DNA of 64,000 nt from Novosphingobium profundi. Lineage in GTDB: Bacteria; Pseudomonadota; Alphaproteobacteria; Sphingomonadales; Sphingomonadaceae. The stretch spans positions 1 through 64,000 of the forward strand of contig NZ_JABWCU010000005.1 in assembly GCF_018491765.1 (NCBI RefSeq), in the 5' to 3' direction. Made by a program: the position numbers and the translations under genes. Numbering within the stretch: position 1 is the first letter of the stretch; the number at the start of each line of letters is the position of its first letter. This document shows, piece after piece, positions 1-7,253 of this stretch. The notes beneath the pieces were generated by a model. The model searched no databases. It was not told where the DNA came from and saw only the letters and a program-made list of their open reading frames with translations.

Positions 1-103
1 TTGCCCTACTCGAACAAGGCGATGCGCGGCACGCCGAAGCCGAACAGCGACTTGCGAACCTTGCGCGCCGCCCCTTTTTCGTTTTCGGCCCGTCGGGGCG
101 GGG
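1..103. other. window edge, no gene recognised
   Basis: This stretch lies downstream of the serine palmitoyltransferase gene. The only open frame that covers it, on the minus strand ending at position 6, overlaps the end of that gene, has no recognisable domain and is best treated as chance. A neighbouring gene may begin left of the window. Confidence 0.4.
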
Positions 104-1342
104 TCAGCCGATGATGCCGACCTTCTGCCCTGCGCGGGTGAACATGGCGATGATCTGCTGGACCTGCTCGGCCGAGTGCTCGGCGCAAAGCGAACAGCGC
201 AGCAGCGTCATGTTGGCAGGCGTTGCCGGCGGACGCGCAAGGTTGACGTAAAGCCCTTCATGGAGGAGCGCCTCCCACATCCCCGCGCCGCGCTCGAGAT
301 CGGGCATGATCACCGAGATGATCGCGCTCTGTGGCTCGGTCGTCCCGAGCTGGAAGCCGGCATCGGTAAGGCCCTTGTGCAGGGTCTTCGAATTTTCCCA
401 AAGATGTGCGCGCTTGTCGCCCGCATGCATCAGCTTGCGGATCGAGGTGCAGGCGGTCGCCACCACGCTGGGCGGCAGGCTGGCGGTGAACACGTAGGGG
501 CGGCAGACCAGGCGCATGACTTCGAACTTGGGGTGGTTCGAGACGCAGAAGCCGCCGACCGTGCCGACCGACTTGGAGAACGTGCCGATCACGAAGTCGA
601 CGTCGTCGAGGCAGCCTTGCGCTTCGGCGACACCGCGTCCGTGTTCGCCGATGAAGCCCATCGAGTGCGCCTCGTCGACCAGCACCATCGCGCCGTACTT
701 CTTGGCGACCGCGATCATCTCCTTGAGGGGCGCGATGTCGCCGAGCATCGAGTAGACGCCTTCGAGCACGACGAGCTTGCCCGCGCCCTCGGGAATGCGC
801 TTGAGGCGCTTTTCCATGGCTTCGATGTCGTTGTGCTTGAAGGGGACGACTTCGGCGTCGCCCATCTTGCACCCGTCCCAGATCGAGGCGTGGCTGTCGA
901 TGTCGAGGACGATGTAGTCGCCCTTGCCCGCGATCGTCGAGATGATGCCCAGGTTCGCTTGGTAGCCGGTCGAGAAGACCATGGCGTGCTGCATGCCGTA
1001 GAAGTCGCATAGCGCCTCTTCGACCGCCTTGTGCCCGGCATACGTGCCGTTGAGCACGCGGCTGCCAGTCGTGCCTGCGCCAAAATCGTCGAGCGCCTGC
1101 TTGCCCGCCGCGATCACGTCGGGGTCGAAGGTCATGCCCATGTAGTTGTAGGTGCCGAGCAGGATCGTCTCGCGCCCGTTGCACATCGCGACGGTGGGCG
1201 AGAGCACGCGCTCCATGACGAGGCCGAAGGGATCGGTGACCCCGGTCGAAAGCAGATCGGCGCGCATCTTGATGAGCGGGTCGAACTTGCTGAACAGGTC
1301 GGTGTGCGCGGTCGTCGCGTTGTCGCTGAGCATGTCGGTCAT
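104..1342 (-). CDS. spt: serine palmitoyltransferase
   Basis: A pyridoxal-phosphate enzyme of the alpha-oxoamine synthase family that condenses serine with a long-chain acyl thioester to 3-ketodihydrosphingosine, the first step of sphingolipid synthesis. It has 412 residues, close to the length of the soluble Sphingomonas enzyme. The cofactor lysine is K257 in the GTFSKS motif; D223 and H226 in VDEAHSMG contact the cofactor, and H151 in the SHASIWDG stretch is the likely ring-stacking histidine. The start lies 11 bases after the acyl carrier protein gene, so the two are probably co-transcribed. A family alternative is 2-amino-3-ketobutyrate CoA ligase or 5-aminolevulinate synthase, but the adjacent carrier protein and the sphingomonad-like background favour spt. 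Confidence 0.93.
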   Translation of the reverse strand: MTDMLSDNATTAHTDLFSKFDPLIKMRADLLSTGVTDPFGLVMERVLSPTVAMCNGRETILLGTYNYMGMTFDPDVIAAGKQALDDFGAGTTGSRVLNGTYAGHKAVEEALCDFYGMQHAMVFSTGYQANLGIISTIAGKGDYIVLDIDSHASIWDGCKMGDAEVVPFKHNDIEAMEKRLKRIPEGAGKLVVLEGVYSMLGDIAPLKEMIAVAKKYGAMVLVDEAHSMGFIGEHGRGVAEAQGCLDDVDFVIGTFSKSVGTVGGFCVSNHPKFEVMRLVCRPYVFTASLPPSVVATACTSIRKLMHAGDKRAHLWENSKTLHKGLTDAGFQLGTTEPQSAIISVIMPDLERGAGMWEALLHEGLYVNLARPPATPANMTLLRCSLCAEHSAEQVQQIIAMFTRAGQKVGIIG

Positions 1343-1353
1343 GGTGGTGTCTT

Positions 1354-1593
1354 TCAGCCCTGGAGCTTCATCACCGCGTCGACGAGCTGGCCGTAGTTCT
1401 CGATCTCGGCCTGCTGGTTCATCGAGATGATGATGTCGAATTCGTCTTCGATGGCGGCCACGAAGTCCATGACGGTGAGGCTGTCGAACTCCAGGTCGTC
1501 GGTGAAGCGGGTGGCATCGGTGACCGCAACGCCCTTCTTGTTGAAGGGTTCGATCAGGGTGATGATGCGCTCCGAAACGTCTTGGCGATCCAT
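1354..1593 (-). CDS. acyl carrier protein for sphingolipid synthesis
   Basis: A 79-residue acyl carrier protein. The EFDSLTV motif carries the phosphopantetheine attachment serine, S38. The start at 1593 is preceded by ACGGAG at good spacing; upstream codons in the same frame look non-coding. It sits just before spt on the same strand. In sphingolipid-making alphaproteobacteria a dedicated carrier protein is encoded next to spt and is thought to supply its acyl thioester; that partnership is inferred here from position. It is unlikely to be the fatty-acid carrier AcpP, which is normally next to fabF and fabG. Confidence 0.88.
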   Translation of the reverse strand: MDRQDVSERIITLIEPFNKKGVAVTDATRFTDDLEFDSLTVMDFVAAIEDEFDIIISMNQQAEIENYGQLVDAVMKLQG

Positions 1594-1728
1594 GGTGATT
1601 CTAACTCCGTAAGGTCCGGGCTGCTCTGTGTTCCGGAAATGCGGCGCAAAAGCGGCACGAGTGTAACATGTCAAGCGCCCATGGCGACAACGCGGCGGGG
1701 CGTGCGCACCAGGGGACGTGATCGCGCG

Positions 1729-2091
1729 TCAGATCAGCGCTCTTACCGCCTGCATGAAGGGGCCGATCGAGACCGGCTTGGCGAGGTAACCTTCCGCGCC
1801 CGCCTCGCGGATGCGTTCCTCGTCGCCCTTGCCGGCATAGGCGGTGACCGCCAGCACGGGAATGGTGCGTAGCGCCGGGTCGCGCTTGGCCGCCTCGATC
1901 AGGTCGAGCCCCGAGACGTTGGGCAGCTGGATGTCCATGATGACGAGGTTGGGCACGAAATCGCGCGCCCGCGCGAGCGCATCGCGCCCGTCGGCGACCG
2001 GCTCCACCGCGAAGCCCTGGCTGACCAGTACGTCGCAAAAGAGTTTCCGATTGAGATCGTTGTCCTCGACAACGAGGATTCGCTTTGCCAT
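1729..2091 (-). CDS. divK: single-domain response regulator DivK
   Basis: A 120-residue receiver domain with no output domain. The acidic pocket is E9/D10, the phosphorylated residue is D53 in VIMDIQLP, and the switch residues are T83 and K105. Length and sequence fit DivK, the polar cell-cycle regulator of alphaproteobacteria that controls the DivJ/PleC and CckA kinases. The methionine at 2091 gives the usual MAKRILVVEDN start; a longer frame to 2109 adds only six residues. In Caulobacter divK precedes pleD; here it is followed by acp and spt on the same strand after a 135-base gap. Confidence 0.88.
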   Translation of the reverse strand: MAKRILVVEDNDLNRKLFCDVLVSQGFAVEPVADGRDALARARDFVPNLVIMDIQLPNVSGLDLIEAAKRDPALRTIPVLAVTAYAGKGDEERIREAGAEGYLAKPVSIGPFMQAVRALI

Positions 2092-2213
2092 TCGGTCCCC
2101 GAGCCCCATCTAAGGTTCGTGACACGCTCTAGGACAGCCAAGCGAGACTGACAATTCTCCCCCGAACGCCATCCCCCGCCAAGACCCCGGCCCCCGATCC
2201 CCAGGCGCTCGCC

Positions 2214-2441
2214 TTGAACGCGCTCGGTTGGGTGCTCGCCGAGGAGGCGCGCGCCGAGCGCTTCCTTGCTCTTACCGGCCTGACGCCCGACGAGTTGCGC
2301 GCCGCGCTCGGCGATCCGGCGACGCTGACCGGCGTGCTCGATTTCCTGTGCGCGCACGAGCCCGATCTCGTCGCGGCGGCCGACGCGCTCGGCCTCGCGC
2401 CGCAGGTGATCGTCGAGGCACGCGCGAGGCTGGCGCGATGA
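2214..2441 (+). CDS. DUF3572 family protein
   Basis: A 75-residue small acidic protein resembling the DUF3572 family, which is common in alphaproteobacteria and has no known function. The only start in this frame after an upstream stop is TTG at 2214, without a clear ribosome binding site; the frame stays open for about 20 codons upstream (rich in Pro and Ala), so the start is uncertain. It is the first of five closely spaced or overlapping genes; its stop overlaps the ATG of the next gene (ATGA at 2438). Confidence 0.65.
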   Translation: MNALGWVLAEEARAERFLALTGLTPDELRAALGDPATLTGVLDFLCAHEPDLVAAADALGLAPQVIVEARARLAR

Positions 2442-3079
2442 ACCGGCCGCTGCTCATCACCGACTGCGACGAAGTCCTGCTCCACATGATCAGCCATTTT
2501 CGCGACTGGCTGGCCGAGGAGAAGGGGGTCGATTTCGCGCTCGGCAAGCCCGATTTTGCAAGCGCGATGCGCCGGATCGGCAGCGACGTGCCGCTCGAGC
2601 CGGATGAGATGTGGGACCTGCTCGGCGCCTTCTTCGACAGCGAAATGCACCGCCAGACCCCGGTCAAGGATGCCGTCGCCTCGATCCAGGCGATCGCCGG
2701 GATCGCCGACGTCGTCGTGCTGACCAATCTCATGGACTTTCGCAAGGAGGCCCGGCGCGAACAGTTGCGTGGCTTCGGGCTCGACCTGCGGGTCTTCACC
2801 AATCAGGGGCCCAAGGGGCCCGCGCTCAAGGCGATCCTCGAGGAATACCGGCCCAGCCGCGCGGTGTTCATCGACGACCTGGCGCAACACCACGATTCGG
2901 TGGGCGCGACCGCCCCCGAAGTGGCCCGGCTCCACTTGTGCGCTGAACCGCGCATCGCGCAGGTCATCCCCTGCGCACTCGAGGCCGGCCATGCCCATGC
3001 CCGTATCGACACATGGGACCACGCCTTGCCCTGGGTGCTTGCGCGCCTTCGCGGCGAAGAAGAGGAAAGTCTTGGATAA
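2438..3079 (+). CDS. HAD-superfamily hydrolase
   Basis: A 213-residue protein with the HAD nucleophile motif near the N-terminus (D9 and D11 in ITDCDEVL), a motif-II-like VVLTNL segment and a C-terminal VFIDDLAQH acidic motif. It should be a cytosolic phosphatase or related phosphotransfer enzyme; the substrate cannot be told. The start overlaps the DUF3572 stop by four bases and its own stop overlaps the ATG of the next gene by one base, which suggests translational coupling. Confidence 0.75.
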   Translation: MNRPLLITDCDEVLLHMISHFRDWLAEEKGVDFALGKPDFASAMRRIGSDVPLEPDEMWDLLGAFFDSEMHRQTPVKDAVASIQAIAGIADVVVLTNLMDFRKEARREQLRGFGLDLRVFTNQGPKGPALKAILEEYRPSRAVFIDDLAQHHDSVGATAPEVARLHLCAEPRIAQVIPCALEAGHAHARIDTWDHALPWVLARLRGEEEESLG

Positions 3080-3543
3080 TGAGTGATATCGAAACCCGCC
3101 TGTCGCAGCTCGGCCTGATCCTGCCCGAACCCGCAGTTCCGGTCGCGGCCTATGTCTCGGTGGTCGAGGCGGGCGGCATGGCGCACGTCTCGGGCCAGTT
3201 GCCCTTCGTCGGCGGCCAGCTCGTCACCGGGCGGCTGGGCGAGGACGTCTCGCTCGAGGAAGGCACCGTGGCGGCGCAGGCTTGCGCGGTCATGATCCTC
3301 GCGCAGCTCAAGGCTGCGCTCGGTTCGCTCGATCGCATCGAGAAAATCGTCAAGCTCGGGGTCTTCGTCAACTCGACTCCCGAATTCACCGATCAGCCCA
3401 AGGTCGCCAACGGCGCGTCGGAGCTGATGGTGGCCGCGCTCGGCGAGGCGGGCAAGCACGCGCGCAGCGCGGTGGGCGTGCCGGTGCTCCCGCTCGGCGC
3501 GGCGGTCGAAGTGGACGCCATCGTTGCCGTTCGGCCTGCTTGA
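3079..3543 (+). CDS. RidA/YjgF-YER057c-like protein
   Basis: A 154-residue Rid-family protein of the trimeric chorismate-mutase-like fold. Canonical RidA removes reactive enamines and imines using a conserved arginine in a VxRLP-type segment. Here the corresponding segment near the C-terminus reads VGVPVLPLG, so the arginine appears to be replaced by valine. This points to one of the non-RidA subgroups of unknown activity. The N-terminal half has the longer MSDIETRLSQLGLILPEP leader typical of this subgroup. Its start overlaps the HAD stop, and its end overlaps the next gene by 20 bases. Confidence 0.82.
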   Translation: MSDIETRLSQLGLILPEPAVPVAAYVSVVEAGGMAHVSGQLPFVGGQLVTGRLGEDVSLEEGTVAAQACAVMILAQLKAALGSLDRIEKIVKLGVFVNSTPEFTDQPKVANGASELMVAALGEAGKHARSAVGVPVLPLGAAVEVDAIVAVRPA

Positions 3544-4300
3544 TGGCTGGCTGAGCCCGGCCCCGGAGGAGGGCAAGGTCGCCTGGCTGCGCCAGGGCGA
3601 TTTTGCCCACCGGGGACTTCACGGCGCGGGCCTGCCCGAAAATTCGCGCAGCGCCTTTGCGGCCGCGATCGCGAAGGGGCACGGCATCGAGCTCGACGTC
3701 CAGCGCGCCAGCGACGGGCAGCCGGTGGTCTTCCACGACGACACGCTCGAGCGTCTGACCGGGGCGCAAGGCCCGGTCAACCGGCTGAGCGCGAAGCAGC
3801 TCGGCGCGATTGCGCTGACCGGCAGCGAGGACACCATTCCCACGCTGCGCCAGGTTCTGGCGCAGATCGCGGGGCAGGTGCCGGTCCTCATCGAAATCAA
3901 GTCGGGCCGCGCCTCGCACGTGGCGGGGCGTTGCCTGGCCGTGCGACGCGTGCTTGAGGGCTATGTCGGGGCGCACGCGGTGATGAGCTTCGATCCCCGC
4001 GTATCGCGCTGGTTCCGCAAGCATTCCGCGCATACCGCGCGTGGTCTCGTGATGAGCGAGGACGGCAACCCATCGCTTCCCGCGCGCATCCGGCGCCATC
4101 TTGCATTGTGGCACGCGAAGCCCGATTTTCTCGCTTACGACATTCGCGACCTGCCAAGTCGGTTCGCCGCCAGCCAGCGCGCGCGCGGGCTGCCACTGGC
4201 GACCTGGACGGTGCGAGGCGAGGCTCAGGCCGAGCGCGCCGCGCTCCACGCCGATGCCGCGATATTCGAGATCGAGACAGGAGCAGACCGGCCAGCGTGA
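3524..4300 (+). CDS. glycerophosphodiester phosphodiesterase
   Basis: A 258-residue GDPD-family TIM barrel. The catalytic set is visible: H29-R30 in AHRGLHG, E56 and D58 in IELDVQ, and H71 in VVFHDDTLERL. It lacks an obvious signal peptide, so it probably acts in the cytoplasm on glycerophosphodiesters from lipid turnover. The start is TTG at 3524, inside the end of the Rid-family gene; no ATG or GTG in frame fits the expected N-terminus. The stop overlaps the GTG of the next gene (GTGA at 4297). Confidence 0.88.
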   Translation: MPFGLLDGWLSPAPEEGKVAWLRQGDFAHRGLHGAGLPENSRSAFAAAIAKGHGIELDVQRASDGQPVVFHDDTLERLTGAQGPVNRLSAKQLGAIALTGSEDTIPTLRQVLAQIAGQVPVLIEIKSGRASHVAGRCLAVRRVLEGYVGAHAVMSFDPRVSRWFRKHSAHTARGLVMSEDGNPSLPARIRRHLALWHAKPDFLAYDIRDLPSRFAASQRARGLPLATWTVRGEAQAERAALHADAAIFEIETGADRPA

Positions 4301-5448
4301 GCGAAAGTGAATTTACAGCTCGGGTACATGCCTCGGTCGGTGGCTTGCCGGCCGAGGAATGGGACGCGCTGACCGGTGGGAGCAATCCCTTCGTGCGCCA
4401 CGCGTTTTTGTCCGCGATGGAGGATTCGGGTTCGGTCGGCGACGGCACGGGCTGGACGCCGGTCCCGATCACTATAGCTGATGCCGCGGGAAGGCTGGCC
4501 GGCGCGCTCCCGGCCTATCTCAAGCAGCACAGCCAGGGCGAATACGTTTTCGACTATGCCTGGGCCGATGCCTGGCACCGCGCGGGCGGGGCCTATTACC
4601 CCAAGCTCCAGATCGCGGTGCCCTTCACGCCCGCGACCGGCCCGCGCGTGTTGAGCACCGAGCCTGCGCTCGGCCTGCCGCTCCTGCGCGCAGCCGAGGC
4701 GCTTTGCGAGCAGAATGGTCTGTCCTCCGCGCACGCGACCTTCATCGAACCTGCCCAGGTCCCGCTGTTCGAGCGTGCAGGCTGGCTCTTGCGCGAGGAC
4801 ATCCAGTTCCATTGGGAAAACCGGGGCTATGCGACCTTCGAGGACTTCCTCGCCGCGCTGTCCTCGGCCAAGCGCAAGAACTTGCGCAAGGAGCGCGCGA
4901 AGGCGCAGGAGGGGGTGACGATCCGGCACTTGCGCGGGGCCGAGATTCGCCGCGAGCACTGGGAGGCCTTCTGGTTCTTCTACCAGGACACCGGCGCGCG
5001 CAAATGGGGGCGGCCCTATCTCACCCGCGAGGCATTCGACCTCCTGGGCGCGCGTATGGGCGATGCGATCCTGCTGATCCTCGCGTTCCAGGACGGCGAG
5101 CCGGTGGCGGGGGCGCTCAACTTCATCGGGGAGGAGGCCTTGTACGGGCGCTACTGGGGCGCTTCGGTGGACAAGCCCTTCCTGCATTTCGAGCTGTGCT
5201 ACTATCAGGCCATCGATGCGGCGTTGGCACTCGGCCTGTCGCGCGTCGAGGCGGGGGCGCAAGGCGGGCACAAGCTGGCGCGCGGCTACGCGCCGGTGCG
5301 CACGGTTTCGGCCCATTTCATCGTCCACGAGGGGCTGCGCGCGGCGATTGCCGAATTCCTCGAGGAGGAACGGGCCGGTGTTGCGCGGGACCAGGTGGGG
5401 CTCGGCGCGCGCACGCCATTTCGAAAGAGCGACGAAGACCTGGCCTGA
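4297..5448 (+). CDS. FemAB/GNAT-like acetyltransferase (DUF482 family)
   Basis: A 383-residue protein of the DUF482 family, related to FemAB and other double-GNAT proteins, sometimes called peptidogalycan biosynthesis proteins. Features include SNPFVRHAFL near the N-terminus, a central FEDFLAALSSAKRKNLRKE segment and the C-terminal EAGAQGGHKLARGY motif. The biochemical role is not established. The GTG start at 4297 overlaps the glycerophosphodiesterase stop. It is the last gene of the five-gene run. Confidence 0.8.
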   Translation: MSESEFTARVHASVGGLPAEEWDALTGGSNPFVRHAFLSAMEDSGSVGDGTGWTPVPITIADAAGRLAGALPAYLKQHSQGEYVFDYAWADAWHRAGGAYYPKLQIAVPFTPATGPRVLSTEPALGLPLLRAAEALCEQNGLSSAHATFIEPAQVPLFERAGWLLREDIQFHWENRGYATFEDFLAALSSAKRKNLRKERAKAQEGVTIRHLRGAEIRREHWEAFWFFYQDTGARKWGRPYLTREAFDLLGARMGDAILLILAFQDGEPVAGALNFIGEEALYGRYWGASVDKPFLHFELCYYQAIDAALALGLSRVEAGAQGGHKLARGYAPVRTVSAHFIVHEGLRAAIAEFLEEERAGVARDQVGLGARTPFRKSDEDLA

Positions 5449-5454
5449 CCGATA

Positions 5455-5805
5455 TCAGGCGGCGCGGCGCAGCGTGGCGTGGGGCGTGGCGCAGAGCCAT
5501 TGGCGGGCGCGGCGCTGGGCTTCGGCGATATCGCGCGCGGTCATTTCGTCGGCCACGTCGGCGCGGCACTGCGCGGCGTCCTCGTGGCCGGCGACGGCGG
5601 CGAGGTTGAACCACTTGTGCGCCTCGACAAGGTCGCAAGGGGCGCCGTGGCTGCCGGTCGAAAAGGCAACACCAAGATCGAAATAGGCCGAGGTGTCGCC
5701 GCTGGAGGCCGCGGCAAGGCCCTCGGCGAGTTGGAGGTCGTGGCTCTCCTCCTCGTGGGCAAGGGGTGTATTCGCGAGCTCTTCTTGAAACCAGGCAGTA
5801 CCCAT
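5455..5805 (-). CDS. Sel1-repeat-like protein
   Basis: A 116-residue protein. Residues of about 37 to 78 match one Sel1-type helical repeat, with the AYFDLGVAFSTG and EAHKWFNLAAVAGHEDA helices. Such repeats bind proteins; no enzyme motif is present and the partner is unknown. The gene is convergent with the acetyltransferase gene, with only six bases between stops. An AGGGAAT sequence precedes the ATG. Confidence 0.72.
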   Translation of the reverse strand: MGTAWFQEELANTPLAHEEESHDLQLAEGLAAASSGDTSAYFDLGVAFSTGSHGAPCDLVEAHKWFNLAAVAGHEDAAQCRADVADEMTARDIAEAQRRARQWLCATPHATLRRAA

Positions 5806-6135
5806 GACGTGAATTCCCTGTCTTTTGAAGCCTGTTCGGCGCCAGTTCGATCTCTGTCCGGCGGCACCATTCGGGCCGTCTGTCCTGGAGCAGCCTGAAT
5901 TACGCTGGTGAAGATTGCGTTAACCACGACATCGGAAAGATGTCGGGCGACCTGTTCACATTTGAATTGAGACGTCTGTTCAGGAAATGTGTGGGCATCG
6001 CGTGATAACGACTTGTGCACGAATTGTTGCGGAATTATAGGCCCCTTCGACCGCGGATTGCTAACGCGCTACCGGAAAAATTCGGAGCAGCAGGGCTGAA
6101 GCGATTCGGGGCGGATACCTGCGGAGTTTCTCTGG
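5806..6135. other. intergenic region between divergent genes
   Basis: This stretch separates the Sel1-like gene (minus) from dksA (plus). It is less GC-rich than its surroundings. It contains a small perfect hairpin at 5928-5944 (GACATC and GATGTC around GGAAA) and the candidate dksA promoter at 6013-6041. I see no convincing reading frame or RNA gene in it. Confidence 0.5.
6013..6041 (+). promoter_or_regulatory. candidate vegetative promoter for dksA
   Basis: TTGTGC at 6013-6018 and TATAGG at 6036-6041 are separated by exactly 17 bases, a plausible sigma-70-type -35/-10 pair. It would give a leader of roughly 90 bases before the dksA ATG. This is a pattern match only. Confidence 0.4.
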
Positions 6136-6594
6136 ATGGCAACGGCCCTAGACAATGATATTGACGTGCTGATCAAGGCACAGCGGGTTATCGGCGGCGC
6201 TTATGTTCCCGCCGAAGACGAACCTTACATGTCCGATGCGCAGCAGGACTATTTCCGGAGCCTGCTTCTGGCCTGGAAGAAATCGATTTTCGATGCCTCG
6301 GCGGGAACGCTGGCGCAGCTCCAGGATGGCCCCTTGCGCGAGCCCGATCTCAACGATCGCGCCTCGAGCGAGACCGACTGGGGCATTGAACTGCGCACCC
6401 GCGACCGGCAGCGCAAGCTGATCGCCAAGATCGATTCGGCCCTGCGCCGCATCGAGGAAGGCGAATACGGCTATTGCGAGGTGACCGGCGAGCCGATCGG
6501 GATCGGCCGTCTCCAGGCACGTCCGATCGCCACCATGACGGTCGAGGCCCAGGAGGCGCACGAACGCCGCGAGAAGATCTCGCGCGACGACTGA
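6136..6594 (+). CDS. dksA: RNA polymerase-binding factor DksA
   Basis: A 152-residue DksA that works with ppGpp to adjust transcription initiation through the RNA polymerase secondary channel. The coiled-coil tip keeps D71, D74 and A76 in the LNDRAS motif, the residues needed in the E. coli protein. The globular domain has only one of the four zinc cysteines (C114 in GYCEVTGEP); the later pair is replaced around TMTVEAQ. This one-cysteine form is known in alphaproteobacteria such as Rhodobacter. A hairpin follows the stop. Confidence 0.92.
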   Translation: MATALDNDIDVLIKAQRVIGGAYVPAEDEPYMSDAQQDYFRSLLLAWKKSIFDASAGTLAQLQDGPLREPDLNDRASSETDWGIELRTRDRQRKLIAKIDSALRRIEEGEYGYCEVTGEPIGIGRLQARPIATMTVEAQEAHERREKISRDD

Positions 6595-6614
6595 CCCCGG
6601 CAGGGGAACGGGCG

Positions 6615-6637
6615 ACAGGCGGGCTTCGCCTGCCTGT
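6615..6637 (+). terminator. hairpin downstream of dksA
   Basis: Ten-base arms ACAGGCGGGC and GCCTGCCTGT pair around TTC, with one G-U. The run of T after it is weak (TAAGCCTTTCTTA), so it is a possible rather than certain intrinsic terminator. Confidence 0.45.
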
Positions 6638-6810
6638 TAAGCCTTTCTTATGCGCTCGGCTTTAACATCGAACGCAAAGCAATCTGCTTGCCCGCCGGTC
6701 CCGACGCTGTCATGCCGGGAACCAGGTGGGGGCCGGACTCGGGGGCATGCCCTGCGGACTGGTCGGCATCAGCCGAAAATGGTACGGCCAAGAGTGGCTG
6801 GACGAGGACT

Positions 6811-7176
6811 ATGGACGAACAAGACAACCGGCAGATCCCGCGGGACAGTCTTTTCCTCATGGCCGACTTGCATGTCGAGGGCCTCGAGGGCGAGCATCGC
6901 ATCAAGGTGCGCAATCTCTCGGCGGGCGGCATGATGGGCGAAGGGCCCATCCGCGTGGTGCGCGGCTCGGTGGTCGAAGTGAACATTCGCAACATCGGCT
7001 GGGTCGAAGGCTCGGTGGCCTGGGTCCAGGACAGCCGCTTCGGCGTCGCCTTCCACGAGGATATCGACCCCAAGCTGGCGCGCGAGCCGGTGCGCATCGG
7101 CGAGGACATCGCCCCGCGCTACACCAAGAACCACAAGGAAGTCGGGCCATCGGGGCTCGCCATCCGCAAGATCTGA
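6811..7176 (+). CDS. PilZ domain protein
   Basis: A 121-residue stand-alone PilZ protein. The c-di-GMP binding motifs are both present: R7xxxR11 (RQIPR) and the NLSAGG motif at 35-40. It should sense cyclic di-GMP and act through an unknown partner. The ATG at 6811 is preceded by GACGAGGA. A diguanylate cyclase is encoded about 18 kb away in the window but there is no evidence that they work together. Confidence 0.82.
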   Translation: MDEQDNRQIPRDSLFLMADLHVEGLEGEHRIKVRNLSAGGMMGEGPIRVVRGSVVEVNIRNIGWVEGSVAWVQDSRFGVAFHEDIDPKLAREPVRIGEDIAPRYTKNHKEVGPSGLAIRKI

Positions 7177-7253
7177 CCGGGCAGGCGGCCGCGTGCGCGC
7201 GGCGTGCCTTTCATGCCTTTGCGGTGCGGGGAAAATCGATTACGCCCGGGATC

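Noticed and set aside
6..188. Short minus-strand frame overlapping the end of spt
   Set aside because: Overlaps spt, has no ribosome binding site in the free part and no known domain.
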